Below are positions 26,089-35,615 of a stretch of DNA of 47,146 bases, piece after piece. Made by a program: the position numbers and the translations under genes. A model generated the notes under the pieces. The model worked only from the letters and a program-made list of their open reading frames with translations, did not search any database and was not told the DNA's origin. Within the stretch, counting starts at the first letter, position 1, and every line of letters begins with the position of its first letter. The stretch comes from Candidatus Peregrinibacteria bacterium (GTDB lineage Bacteria > Patescibacteriota > Gracilibacteria > CAIRYL01). The stretch spans positions 1 to 47,146 of the forward strand of contig JACRHZ010000008.1 of NCBI GenBank assembly GCA_016220175.1, given 5' to 3'.

Positions 26089-29000
26089 TTAGTACTCGAT
26101 GTTTGGTCCTGTTACAGAACTTGCTGTGACGTTACCAAGCCAGGTTACAGTCGTATTGGTGTCGTTCCAATAGAGAGTCCCTGCACTAGATGAAGTTCCA
26201 GGTGAGAATTCGAACCTCAAGTTATCAGCGCCACTCTCAAGTGTTATGAGGTTTGCAGAGTTTATCTGAACTGTATACGTCTTGGTGTCGCCTGCTCCAA
26301 TCTCAAGATTTCGAGTAATTGGAACGAATTGAAGCACAGCAGCTGAGGTGTTGGTAGTAATATCAACATATCCAGTAGCAACTACAGTCGATCCCTCCTT
26401 GAGTACTGCCTCAGATCCATCAGCACCCGAAACTCCGGTATTCTTCAGAGAATCAGAGGAAATAGCAAGTTGAAGCTTTTCGTTGTACAAGGTTATTTGA
26501 TCTATGTAGATATAATCCGTAGCCTCGGTAGCTCCAGTTGCTCCGGTAAAGAGGAGTCCAATGAACTCACTCGAAGCATTTGGTGCAAACGCTCCATCAA
26601 CAAAGACCCATTGAGATTCTAAAAGAGTCGTTGTACTAAGTGCCAAAGTAGCTGTTTCAGCAGCATCTGCGGCATTATTCGCTGCCAAGCTGATATTTGC
26701 ACCAGCAATGGTGTCATCTGTCACACTATCCGTAACATAGTACCAGAAGCTAGCGCGTGTATAGCTCGACATCTCAACATTATTGTCAAAATACCATGCA
26801 TCATCAGCATCGCCATTCAATTTGATTCGCATAGAGTTTGGCGAACTTACGAACTGAGTGACTGACACATCAGATTCATTGGCAGCAGCACCGTCCACAA
26901 CAGCATCCCATTCATCTGAAGTGGATGGATTAACTCCCATTCTAAATTGCACCTGATCTTGCCCTTGAGCAGTGATGGTGAAAATGAACGCATCATCAAC
27001 TGAAGATGTCGAATGTGATCCTTTTGGACTACTTGCAGAAATAGCAACTACTGGTTTGTTTTCATAAATATAAATTCGTTTTGTAGATGTAAAGAATTGC
27101 GTTCCCGGAACTGCATAATCCACATCAGTATCTGCAGCATAACTTGCATCTCCTGCATCATTAATAAGAATTCCTGTTACAAGATCATGTGCTACTGCCG
27201 TGTCTGTCCACGCTGTTACCACATAAATATCATCGGTCGCAGCGCTGCAAGAAACGTCAGCATTATGAGCGTCATCAGTAGGACATATAAATGTACCGAT
27301 TGGAAGAGGATTTGGATCGGCATTACCCACATTGACATGGAAGGAAGCCGAGCCACCCAGCGTATCCGTACCTGTAAGATCTGCATCTGCCACAGCACTC
27401 ATTTCATAATCAACTGTGTTTATAAAACGGGAATCATCGAAAGTAATACTGCCATCTAAGATTCTGAGCTCTTCGTCCGCAATAGAGCCCGCTCCTCCAG
27501 TGTTATCATCCATTGTCCATGGGCGATATACGCTATTTGAGCCTTTTGCAAGAGCATCTATCTCAGTTAACACTGGGTAAAGGTCAACTCCTTCTCCAGC
27601 AGTAGCACCGCTATTCACTCCATTCAGGGTAGCAGAAAGCGTAACGATGGCATTTCCATCTTTTGGAACATAGATTCCTCCATCGACAGTAGAAAAGGAG
27701 AATGTATACACGCTGTCCGCAGCAGGATTAAACGAACCAACTTTTGTCTTGGTTTCACCCTTCTCATTCTTATACGTAACCTTTATTGAAGCGATATTAT
27801 TATTCCAATCTGAAGGGGTCGCACCATACCCATTTGCCACGGTAAACTTTCGTACTTCAAATGGCTCACTTGTCCCTGTAAATTTTACCTTAGAAATTTC
27901 AACATCAGCTTTTCCAGCATATACGATATCCTCTTCAGGCGTGGAAGAGTCTATTGAAAGCGTGAGTGTTCCTCCGTTGATAATCGTAGCAACAACATCA
28001 GGTGTTGTGTTTGCTGTTCCTGTTTGCGATACAGGATTATCGGATTTATCTTTTGCGGTAATCGCACTTGCAGCTATTCCGAAAGCAATACGATCATTTG
28101 TGTTATTCACAAATGCACTTGTAGAAACATCGCCACATACCTTTACAATCCTTGTAGTTCCTGCCTCAATAACATATTTCAGGTTGTTAAAGGTTGCAGT
28201 TCCCGCAAGAACAACGCTTTCCTTTTCCCCAACCTGTGTGTCCCCCTCATATAAACTCAAACTTTGAACAAGAGAGTTGAGACGAACATTGTTATCAAGA
28301 CCTGCCTCAGCAGTAGCACCATTTCCATCGTTATATGTATCACCATCCTCATCAAGGTATCCCGTAAATACAAGATCCGTTAGAGTAACATCTGACGCAT
28401 CTCCAGCCTCAAGCGTATACGCACCAAAGCAGAGATTTCTTGTTCCCTTTACATATTGTTGGCTTACGACTACTGACGCAGGCGCAACTGTAAGAGTAGG
28501 AGTTTTAATTTCCATCGTTCTTCCTTCTACTGCTGTAGTCGGAACAAGAGAATTTGCATTGGTGAGAACTTTGCTATTTACATCCTTGAGTTCTGGTCTA
28601 GTCCCAGAAAGCTCAAGATATGCCAAAATTGTTTCACCGTTGAGCTCATCCTCATTCGCAATGTCAACCGTAAGCTGAAAGTCAATAGATTCTCCTGCTT
28701 TCATAGAGAACTCATCCGTAAATGAGTAATATCCTGTAGTATCGTTAGCCTCTGTAACAACGGTTGTATAGTCGACAGGATTGGCGAAAGTGAGAGAAAG
28801 ACCAGTAATAGGTCCAAGAGTGATGGCCTTTCCTGCTGTTGTCGAGGTAATTTTGATATCGGTAAAATTACTATTCGAAGTATCATCAGAATTTATAAAT
28901 CCTCGAGTAGTATCAGCACCTGTTTCAGTTGTAACGAGACGTATTGGGAAGTTTTTGAAAGTAACGTCTGTTCCTGAAGCAATGGTGAAGTTCATAAGGA

Positions 29001-30915
29001 CAAGATCCTTTCCATTTACAGACACTCTGCCTGCAGCAGGACCAGATGTAGAGATCGTCACGTCACCTCCAACAAGAGTCGTTCGAGATGAATCTGTTCC
29101 ATCATTGGCACCGTTGTCATATCCTCCCATGGCCACATTCACCCCTTCAGTATAAGTGCCTCCCTTTGCTTTCAAGTCTGTTGCTTCATCAAGATATACC
29201 CAAAGGGTATCATTCGCACGTCCGGTCACTAAATCTGCCTTTACCGTATAGTTTCGAACATTTCCTTTTTCAATCACTTTTGGTGTAGCGAGATTAAACA
29301 CCAGGAGGTCCTGAGAGTTTACAGCATCCACCTTTGCAACTTCCGTATCTCCTTCGTAGAGAACTGCATTCTGCACATCTCCAGCAGTAATGGATCCCGC
29401 AACTAAGAGCGATATTGACTGGAGAAGAGCATCCTCACCGCTTGCAGTAAGACTGAACTGTGCAATAGAGACCTTCTTTTCGCCCACTTTTGGGTTCGTA
29501 AGAGTTCCTCTTAACGCAATAGTTAACTGTCCAGCCTGAACTGTGCTGAGAGTTTTGACTGTATTTCCAGAAACAGGGAAATTTCCAGAAACGCCTGCTC
29601 CCTCAATAACCACATCTTCCTTAGCAACGATGGCAAACGAACTCTCTCCTCCTGCATTTGCCTGTGTTGCAGTAACGTCACCCTTCAACGTAAGAGTTTC
29701 TGTAGTCCCTTTCTTCACGGTAATATTTACCGAATTGAATTGAGCAGCATGATTTGATGAGTTGATTGACTTACCTGCGGTAAGACGATTTTCCCCCTTG
29801 TACAAGTAAAGATTCGCCCACTCGTTATCATTTCCAATACCATTTCGTGTAACTATGACATTCTTGACAATAACATCGTCGCTTGCAGCGGTGAAATCAA
29901 ACTTTGCAAGGTCAATGCCAGATGCACGATATGGAACAGATCTCGCAGCTGGAGACCCTGCATTGAGTGAAACTTCAAGTGTTCCGGTTGCTGGCGGTGT
30001 TACCACTTTCACCTCACACTTATCGAGTACGCCATCTTTGTCTGAATCAACAGCAACCTCATCTGTCTTACATGTAAGGTCTTTTTTCTGACATGCGTCA
30101 GCTACTGTATCTTTATCAGTATCAACAGCAGTCTCGCCTTCTTTACAAGTTACTGGTGTCTTACATTTATCAGCAATCTTATCGGCGTCAGTATCTACGG
30201 CAACTGCAGGTGCAGTACAAGTTACTGGTTTCTTTTCCTCTGGAGGAGGAGGGGGAGTGGTTCCTTCCTCACAAGCAGTTCCGTTTTCCTTTGCCTTGAA
30301 TACTTGTGAAACCAATTTTGCAGTTTCAACTCGGCTGATATTCTTTTTTGGCTCAAAGTTCTTTTTCCCCTCAGTAGAAATGATACAAAGGTCTCCTGCA
30401 GCCTTTACGTACTTATATTCCCAATCATTCTTTTCACTGACATCATCGAACTTTGTAGTTCCATCGGTGTCAGTAGCAATGGGAGCAGCCTCCATAAGGA
30501 CTTTAAGTGCCTCTCCTCGTGTTGCTGGATCAGTAGGTCTGAAATATTCAGCCTTTTTGATAATATCATACGAGAGGGCCATTTCTGCCCACCCGAATAC
30601 CCAGTTGTCTTTTGTGTTCGGCACATCCTTGAAGGATGCAACATCTCCCACTACCTCAGAATCAATCTCCCCGACAAAGGCAGAAACGGCCATTTTGACG
30701 AGCTCTGAACGAGCAACTTTGTCATCTGGTCGGAATGTCTTGTTGTCCTTTGACAAAACCCCTTTTTCAACAAGGTCCTCAATAAAATCGATTCCCCAGT
30801 GGTCTGATGGAACATCGCTGTATGTCCCTGCTGCTACTGCAAGAGGAACAACGAGAATATTCGCCATGACCGCTAATGAGGCAAGGCTCGCGAGGAGTCT
30901 TTTTAGCGTTTTCAT
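26089..30915 (-). CDS. Giant S-layer protein with N-terminal SLH and TSP3 repeats
   Basis: A 1608-residue protein. The signal peptide is MKTLKRLLASLASLAVMANI and following, cleaved near AVAA. Three SLH domains (about 32-208: YSDVPSDHWGIDFIEDLVEK, then FKDVPNTKDNWVFGWAEMAL, then FDDVSEKNDWEYKYVKAAGD) anchor it. A proline linker (PPPPPEEKK) and three to four TSP3-like DTDxDxxxDxC repeats (233-300) follow. About 1300 residues of Thr/Ser/Asp-rich beta-sandwich repeats then make the extended body, with recurring TLKGDVT and LSLYEGDTQVGE-type strands. It ends in a beta strand without an LPXTG or PEP-CTERM signal. A strong terminator follows. Size, composition and a dedicated transcript suggest the main S-layer subunit. 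Confidence 0.9.
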   Translation of the reverse strand: MKTLKRLLASLASLAVMANILVVPLAVAAGTYSDVPSDHWGIDFIEDLVEKGVLSKDNKTFRPDDKVARSELVKMAVSAFVGEIDSEVVGDVASFKDVPNTKDNWVFGWAEMALSYDIIKKAEYFRPTDPATRGEALKVLMEAAPIATDTDGTTKFDDVSEKNDWEYKYVKAAGDLCIISTEGKKNFEPKKNISRVETAKLVSQVFKAKENGTACEEGTTPPPPPEEKKPVTCTAPAVAVDTDADKIADKCKTPVTCKEGETAVDTDKDTVADACQKKDLTCKTDEVAVDSDKDGVLDKCEVKVVTPPATGTLEVSLNAGSPAARSVPYRASGIDLAKFDFTAASDDVIVKNVIVTRNGIGNDNEWANLYLYKGENRLTAGKSINSSNHAAQFNSVNITVKKGTTETLTLKGDVTATQANAGGESSFAIVAKEDVVIEGAGVSGNFPVSGNTVKTLSTVQAGQLTIALRGTLTNPKVGEKKVSIAQFSLTASGEDALLQSISLLVAGSITAGDVQNAVLYEGDTEVAKVDAVNSQDLLVFNLATPKVIEKGNVRNYTVKADLVTGRANDTLWVYLDEATDLKAKGGTYTEGVNVAMGGYDNGANDGTDSSRTTLVGGDVTISTSGPAAGRVSVNGKDLVLMNFTIASGTDVTFKNFPIRLVTTETGADTTRGFINSDDTSNSNFTDIKITSTTAGKAITLGPITGLSLTFANPVDYTTVVTEANDTTGYYSFTDEFSMKAGESIDFQLTVDIANEDELNGETILAYLELSGTRPELKDVNSKVLTNANSLVPTTAVEGRTMEIKTPTLTVAPASVVVSQQYVKGTRNLCFGAYTLEAGDASDVTLTDLVFTGYLDEDGDTYNDGNGATAEAGLDNNVRLNSLVQSLSLYEGDTQVGEKESVVLAGTATFNNLKYVIEAGTTRIVKVCGDVSTSAFVNNTNDRIAFGIAASAITAKDKSDNPVSQTGTANTTPDVVATIINGGTLTLSIDSSTPEEDIVYAGKADVEISKVKFTGTSEPFEVRKFTVANGYGATPSDWNNNIASIKVTYKNEKGETKTKVGSFNPAADSVYTFSFSTVDGGIYVPKDGNAIVTLSATLNGVNSGATAGEGVDLYPVLTEIDALAKGSNSVYRPWTMDDNTGGAGSIADEELRILDGSITFDDSRFINTVDYEMSAVADADLTGTDTLGGSASFHVNVGNADPNPLPIGTFICPTDDAHNADVSCSAATDDIYVVTAWTDTAVAHDLVTGILINDAGDASYAADTDVDYAVPGTQFFTSTKRIYIYENKPVVAISASSPKGSHSTSSVDDAFIFTITAQGQDQVQFRMGVNPSTSDEWDAVVDGAAANESDVSVTQFVSSPNSMRIKLNGDADDAWYFDNNVEMSSYTRASFWYYVTDSVTDDTIAGANISLAANNAADAAETATLALSTTTLLESQWVFVDGAFAPNASSEFIGLLFTGATGATEATDYIYIDQITLYNEKLQLAISSDSLKNTGVSGADGSEAVLKEGSTVVATGYVDITTNTSAAVLQFVPITRNLEIGAGDTKTYTVQINSANLITLESGADNLRFEFSPGTSSSAGTLYWNDTNTTVTWLGNVTASSVTGPNIEY

Positions 30916-31507
30916 AAAATATATGGATAAAAAAATGAAATAAAAAATTGAATTTTTTGCAAAAGCAAGAATTCAAAAATTAACGGAGTGAAAAAAATAT
31001 CCACTCACGAAAACAACGTTTTTCAAAAGTCAGTAGGTATGTATTTTCTTTGAATGCATGCATCTTCCAAAAACCAGGTGGTGAAGAATGTACGCAGTTT
31101 GTAGGGAGATTCGAACTTAATTTAATCTAAAATTTAAAATCTAACTCCGCTGAAGCGGAGTAAAAATTTTGCTTTCCGTTTGTCATTTTGCCGATATTTT
31201 AAAGACCTCTCTCTCCTGACTTGGCCACTCGGCCACAAGCATCAATTTAGTAAAAAATCCCTCGCCACGCGTTTTGCCCCGAAATATATCGCAGGAATAT
31301 TACGGGTTTGCAGGGAGGGTGTCAATAAAAATATGTGCTTTTTCCTCTCAAAAGTGAAACACTTTTTTTTGCCAGAAGAGAAACATACAAAAACCATGAA
31401 ACACAAGGTGCAGACTGTGTTTTCATGTTTCACTGTATACATTTTTTATAAAAGAATTTTTACAAGTGTTTCAGTGTTTTTGAATCAAAAATTTGACCAA
31501 AGAAGAA
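30916..31507. other. Gene-free interval upstream of the S-layer gene
   Basis: I see no convincing gene in these 592 bp, although weak open frames exist. It should contain the S-layer promoter. It holds a small palindrome (31144-31161), a tRNA-like minus-strand stretch (31240-31097) whose arms do not pair properly, and a cluster of TGAAACAC motifs: 31355-31362 inside the dyad AAAGTG-AAA-CACTTT, 31397-31404, and inverted at 31427-31433 (partial) and 31466-31473. Confidence 0.6.
31144..31161. repeat. Short palindrome ACTCCGCT-GA-AGCGGAGT
   Basis: Perfect 8-bp arms with a 2-base loop in an otherwise AT-rich stretch. It resembles the other compact REP-like palindromes in size and GC content, but I see no second copy of this sequence. 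Confidence 0.55.
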
Positions 31508-32437
31508 TTAATTTTTTTCAAAAATAATACTATTCCATATGTTGTTTTCTTTGTAAATAAGCTGTTTTTGATCCGAAAGAAAAAATGTTTCTGTGATACT
31601 GAGACCCGAAAGAAATACTCGAGATGTTTTCATTACATCATTCCAAAAAAGTATTTGTGATGGCGTTACAATAAGGATATCATCGCTTTTACTCAGCCAT
31701 GAGGCTTCTAAAATTTGTTCTGACAGAGCAAATGCTTTTGTGATTTTTTTGGTTTTTACATCCTTCAAAAAGAGTTCATTTTTTTCGAAAGAAAGAAGTT
31801 TTTGCCTTTGAAGTGAGAAAAAATTTTCAATATTCCTCACTTTTTCAGAAGAAAAAATTCCCTGTGAAAAAACATCTTGCGCCTCTATGGCGCCATTTTC
31901 GAGCGTTGCCATGAGCTTTCCTTCTTTGGTAAGAGTAATGCTTCGCGGAGGCGCTGTAAGTTCAATAATTGATTTTTCAGAAGTCACGAAATTCACCACG
32001 TCAATAATGCTGAGATCATGAAAGAGCCGTACATATCCTCTTTTTTCAGAATCCCAGACGACCTCCTCAGCGCTTCCAATCGGAGTAATAAAAGTTCGAG
32101 GATTTTTGGGAAGAAGGTGGATATGCGCAAGTTCTGTTACAAAATCTTCCCGAACCACGAGATCTGTTTCAAGAGGAATTGAATTACTCGCTTCAAGCCG
32201 AACATGTACTTTTCCGAGAGGAAATCCGCGAAAAACTTGCGGGGACTTTCCGACAAATTTGTCATCTAAAAAAATAAGTGTCGCTTCTTCTGGAATTGTA
32301 GAAATGCTAAGAACTCCAGTTTTCATGACTTCACCAGTGGCGAATTCAAACCTCCATCCCTGCACATAAAAAAGTGAAAGGAGTGATCCGGAAATGAAGA
32401 AACAGAGCCAAATGAGGAGCGCGAAGAGCTTTTTCAA
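31508..32437 (-). CDS. Membrane-anchored PEGA-domain protein
   Basis: A 309-residue protein. An uncleaved N-terminal signal anchor (LFALLIWLCFFISGSLLSLF) is followed by a PEGA domain at about residues 40-100: GVLSISTIPEEATLIFLDD, KFVGKSPQVF, then LGKVHVRLEA. PEGA domains are found in cell-surface proteins and are thought to bind other proteins or carbohydrates. The C-terminal two-thirds has short repeated beta strands (TLTKEGKLMATLENGAIEAQ and ILIVTPSQILFWND), which suggests a beta-propeller-like fold. It follows the HicB-like gene by 48 bp on the same strand. Function unknown. Confidence 0.8.
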   Translation of the reverse strand: MKKLFALLIWLCFFISGSLLSLFYVQGWRFEFATGEVMKTGVLSISTIPEEATLIFLDDKFVGKSPQVFRGFPLGKVHVRLEASNSIPLETDLVVREDFVTELAHIHLLPKNPRTFITPIGSAEEVVWDSEKRGYVRLFHDLSIIDVVNFVTSEKSIIELTAPPRSITLTKEGKLMATLENGAIEAQDVFSQGIFSSEKVRNIENFFSLQRQKLLSFEKNELFLKDVKTKKITKAFALSEQILEASWLSKSDDILIVTPSQILFWNDVMKTSRVFLSGLSITETFFLSDQKQLIYKENNIWNSIIFEKN

Positions 32438-32485
32438 AGGGAATATTAAAACTTTTTCTTTTTTCCTATATGCTGAACAAAGTAA

Positions 32486-32647
32486 TCAATTGTTTTCAAT
32501 AGCCTTAGTATAGAGTTCTATTGCCTCCGTAATGTTTTTGAGGACTGCGGCGTAGGTTTTTCCTTGTGAAAAACACCCTGGTAAACTCGGGACATTCGCT
32601 ATAAAAAACCCATCTTCGCCTTTAGAAATAATTATATTGCGAGCCAT
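32486..32647 (-). CDS. HicB-like antitoxin-family protein, orphan
   Basis: A 53-residue gene between cysS and the PEGA gene. The sequence begins MARNIIISKGEDGFFIANVP and continues SLPGCFSQGKTYAAVLKNIT then EAIELYTKAI. This is the HicB RNase-H-like fold core (GxFxAxVPxLPGCxSQGxTxxEAxxNIxEAIELY). The C-terminal DNA-binding domain of full HicB proteins is missing, and no HicA toxin is adjacent. It could be a solitary HicB-like domain. Spacing to cysS is 30 bp, so it is probably co-transcribed with it. Confidence 0.75.
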   Translation of the reverse strand: MARNIIISKGEDGFFIANVPSLPGCFSQGKTYAAVLKNITEAIELYTKAIENN

Positions 32648-32677
32648 GCTTAAGCAATAAATTCTGAAGTATTCTCT

Positions 32678-34078
32678 CTATTTTTGTTGTAAAAAATCAA
32701 TGCCTTCTTTCTCATCCCTCACCTCATATCCTCGTGATTCTATTTCCTTTCTGAGTTCATCCGCCATTTTCCAATCTTTCCTTTTCCTTGCGTCTTGCCT
32801 TTTCTTGGCGAGAGAGAGAATTTTTTCTGGAACCTCAATGTTCTTTGGGGAAAAATTAACGCCAAAAATTTGTTCGGCAAAGCGGAGAAACTCTTCGAGC
32901 TCCTCAAGGTGAGGCGACTCAGCGTCGAGCGCTTCAAAGAGAGTCGCAGCTGCCTGAGGAGTATTCAAATCATCACACAGAGCGTCTTCAAAAGATTGTC
33001 GGTATTTTTTTAAGCTTTTCCCCTGTTTTGCCGGATTTTTCTGAATTTCTCTCACCTTATTGTGAATGCGATCTAACGAATTTTTTGCCGCAAAAATTGA
33101 CTCGTCAGAAAGATTGAGCTTTGTTTGATAATGATTCGTGACGAGAAAAAAGCGAATTGCCGCAGGAGAAAATCCCTTTTTCATAAGGTCATGGAGAGTA
33201 TAAAAATTCCCCAGTGACTTCGACATTTTTTTGCCTTGAACGAGGAGATGTTCATTGTGTACCCAAAACCTGGCAGTATCTTCAGCGTAACCAGCAGTGC
33301 TCTGAGCAATCTCATCTTCGTGATGCGGAAACTTGAGATCTACTCCGCCAGAATGAATATCAAAAGGAAATTTTTTAAATGCTGCTTTCGACATTGCACT
33401 GCACTCAATATGCCACCCCGGTCTTCCGGGAAAGTTTTTCCCATTCAGAGAAAAGGCCCAAGATGGCTCCCCTTCTTTGTGCGCTTTCCAAAGGACAAAA
33501 TCTTGCACATTTTCTTTTTCAATTTCATCGGCAAGCGTTCGAGAGCCTGTTTTCATGGCATCAAGGTTAAGATGAACAAGTCTTCCGTATGTGCTTTTTT
33601 CGGTGTATTTCTCCAAAGAAAAGTAAATGGAACCATCTTTTTCATAGCCAATTCCACTTTCCATGATGCTCCGAATGAGTTCCTGCATTTCAGGAATAGA
33701 CTCAGTCGCTCTTGGGTTTTTATAAAAAGAATCTCGATGAATACTCAGGATTTCGAGATCTCGAAAGAAAAACTCTTCGTATTTTCTCGTAAACTTGAGT
33801 AAAGCCTCCATCGGATTCATCTCTGGAAATTCTTTCTGAGAGTCTCGAATGGTTTTATCGTCAACATCGGTAATGTTCATCACCCAGCGAACATCGTATT
33901 TCATGCCATATTTCATCCAGCGATAAAGAGTGTCTGCGTTGAGGAACGCTCGTAAGTTGCCAATGTGGACAACATTGTAGACAGTCGGACCGCAAGAGTA
34001 GTAATCAACTTGATTCCCGTGCTTTGGCGAAAATGTCTCTTTTTGTCCACTGAGGGTGTTTTGGAGGAGGAATTGCAT
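32678..34078 (-). CDS. cysS: Cysteinyl-tRNA synthetase
   Basis: About 466 residues from the ATG at 34078 (MQFLLQNTLSGQKETFSP), which is the usual CysRS N-terminus; an in-frame start at 34156 would add 26 unrelated residues. Class I signatures are SCGPTVYNVVHIGNLR (zinc Cys29 and HIGN at 38-41) and KKMSKSLGNF. Other zinc ligands are in WHIECSAM and FPHHEDEIAQS. The C-terminal anticodon-binding region is shorter than in E. coli and ends with a basic DALR-like helix (KKRQDARKRKDWKMADELRK). It charges tRNA-Cys. It heads a minus-strand set with the HicB-like and PEGA genes. Confidence 0.97.
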   Translation of the reverse strand: MQFLLQNTLSGQKETFSPKHGNQVDYYSCGPTVYNVVHIGNLRAFLNADTLYRWMKYGMKYDVRWVMNITDVDDKTIRDSQKEFPEMNPMEALLKFTRKYEEFFFRDLEILSIHRDSFYKNPRATESIPEMQELIRSIMESGIGYEKDGSIYFSLEKYTEKSTYGRLVHLNLDAMKTGSRTLADEIEKENVQDFVLWKAHKEGEPSWAFSLNGKNFPGRPGWHIECSAMSKAAFKKFPFDIHSGGVDLKFPHHEDEIAQSTAGYAEDTARFWVHNEHLLVQGKKMSKSLGNFYTLHDLMKKGFSPAAIRFFLVTNHYQTKLNLSDESIFAAKNSLDRIHNKVREIQKNPAKQGKSLKKYRQSFEDALCDDLNTPQAAATLFEALDAESPHLEELEEFLRFAEQIFGVNFSPKNIEVPEKILSLAKKRQDARKRKDWKMADELRKEIESRGYEVRDEKEGIDFLQQK

Positions 34079-34210
34079 AGAAGGAAGATCAAAACTCAAA
34101 GATATTGTGTGTATGTCTGAATTCTTACAAAAAGAATATGGAGTTGCAAGCGGCAATTTGAAGTGCGAAATTTAAAATGCTTTGTTTTGATCTTTGAGTT
34201 TTGCACTTCC

Positions 34211-34239
34211 TTGACTTTCGCTTGGCTTCCGAGTACAAA
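34211..34239 (+). promoter_or_regulatory. Promoter of the GT4 glycosyltransferase gene
   Basis: TTGACT at 34211-34216 and TACAAA at 34234-34239 are 17 bp apart, with the gene starting at 34260. GTCAA at 34242-34246 mirrors TTGAC of the -35. Confidence 0.5.
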
Positions 34240-34259
34240 TCGTCAAGAAAAACATCTTT

Positions 34260-35597
34260 ATGAAACACATTCTCCTTTTTGGAGCGGGCCCACTTCCAGA
34301 CTCAGAACATCCGATGTGTAATGCCGGAGGTCTCAGAACATACCAGTTTCTTCGTGCTCTTCAAAATTCTCATCGCGTAAAAGTTATCCTCATTGGAGAT
34401 GAGTATGACCACGGAATTTGGAAGAATGATCGCACTTTTGAAATTTCCAGAAGAAGTCCTCATCTCTTTATAAAAATCGCTGAAATTTATGCGAAACAAA
34501 AATTTGATGCTGTTATTGCGGTGAATACATTCCCTGCGTATGTTGCCTCAGAAGTAATTGATTCGTCAGTTCCTTTTTGGGCGGATCTCAATGGATGGAT
34601 TATGGCGGAAATACAAGCGCAAAGCAGTGAGCTTCAGCACAATGCATTTATTGCTCAGGCATGGGAGCAAGAGAAAGCAATTCTCCTCAGAGCAGACGGC
34701 ATTTCAACTGTTTCACGCGCACAGCGATTTGCAACGCTAGGAGAACTCGCATCTTTGGGACGACTTACGAAGGAAGTATTTCTGGAAAATTTTGTTCATG
34801 CCATTCCAAATGTTCCACAAAATCTTCTCTCTCAAAGGAACCACGATGAAAAGAAGTATTTTCGAGGGACAAGAGTCCCAGAAAATGCGTTTGTTCTCCT
34901 TCAAGTTGGCGGATTTAATAATTGGCTTGATGCCACAACGATGTTTCATGGAACTGAAGAAGCCATGAAAGAAAATGACCATATTTATTTTGTGACAACT
35001 GGAGGAAGTATTCCGAATATCGCTGAGAATACTTTTTCTCGATTTAAAAAAATGGTAAAGGCATCTCCTTATCAAGATCGATTTATTTTTCTCGGATGGA
35101 TCGAGCCGGAGTATATTCCCAAAGTATATGAAGAAAGTAATGTGGGAATAATGGCTGATATTTTGTGCATTGAAACAGAAACAGGCGCGAGAAATCGGCT
35201 TACAGAAATGCTCCAATTCGGTCTCCCCTTGATCACCACAGAAGGAAGTGAAATAGCACATGATATTCGAAAATGGCAGTGTGGACAGGTTGTCGAAAGT
35301 GGCAACTTTGTCGAAATCAAAAATTCAATTTTAGAGCTTGAGAAAAACAAAGAACTTCTTTTGACATATTCAAAAAATGCTGGCGAAGTTTGTCGAAACA
35401 TCCTGGTAAATGAACTCGTATGTACTCCAATCAGGTTGTGGCTCGAAAAAGACATCCCTCTCAGCGCTCATTCGTGGAGAGTCCTTTTAGATTCTGCCCG
35501 TATGTTTTCAAAAATGAAGGCCGGAATTCAATACTTGCGAGCAAAAGGTCCTTTGCAATTTTCTCGGAAGCTCATCCAGAAGCTCAAGAAACATTGA
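34260..35597 (+). CDS. GT4-like (GT-B) glycosyltransferase
   Basis: A 445-residue protein with the two-Rossmann GT-B layout. The N-terminal acceptor domain contains AGGLRTYQFLRALQ; the C-terminal nucleotide-sugar domain contains LLQVGGFNNW, IYFVTTGG, FIFLGWIEPEYIPKVYEES, and the donor-binding loop ETETGARNRLTEMLQFGLPL followed by ITTEGSEIA, which resembles the E-x7-E region of GT4 enzymes. No membrane segment, so it is cytoplasmic or peripheral. Sugar and acceptor are unknown. It begins a plus-strand set of envelope genes, and an imperfect 123-bp hairpin separates it from the next. Confidence 0.8.
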   Translation: MKHILLFGAGPLPDSEHPMCNAGGLRTYQFLRALQNSHRVKVILIGDEYDHGIWKNDRTFEISRRSPHLFIKIAEIYAKQKFDAVIAVNTFPAYVASEVIDSSVPFWADLNGWIMAEIQAQSSELQHNAFIAQAWEQEKAILLRADGISTVSRAQRFATLGELASLGRLTKEVFLENFVHAIPNVPQNLLSQRNHDEKKYFRGTRVPENAFVLLQVGGFNNWLDATTMFHGTEEAMKENDHIYFVTTGGSIPNIAENTFSRFKKMVKASPYQDRFIFLGWIEPEYIPKVYEESNVGIMADILCIETETGARNRLTEMLQFGLPLITTEGSEIAHDIRKWQCGQVVESGNFVEIKNSILELEKNKELLLTYSKNAGEVCRNILVNELVCTPIRLWLEKDIPLSAHSWRVLLDSARMFSKMKAGIQYLRAKGPLQFSRKLIQKLKKH

Positions 35598-35615
35598 GGT
35601 ATATTTATTTGAACT

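Noticed and set aside
31097-31240. tRNA-like stretch on the minus strand (GGCCGAGTGG near one end, GTTCGAATC near the other)
   Set aside because: The acceptor arms can pair only with a mismatch, bases 8-9 are missing, the T-stem does not pair (TTAAG against CTCCC), no anticodon stem forms, and the length of 144 nt would need an insertion. It may be a decayed tRNA but is not a supportable gene.
31180-31527. Possible 115-residue plus-strand protein upstream of the PEGA gene
   Set aside because: Composition is dominated by Phe, Lys and Cys with no recognisable pattern, it overlaps the tRNA-like stretch and the 3' end of the PEGA gene on the opposite strand, and it has no promoter or ribosome-binding site.
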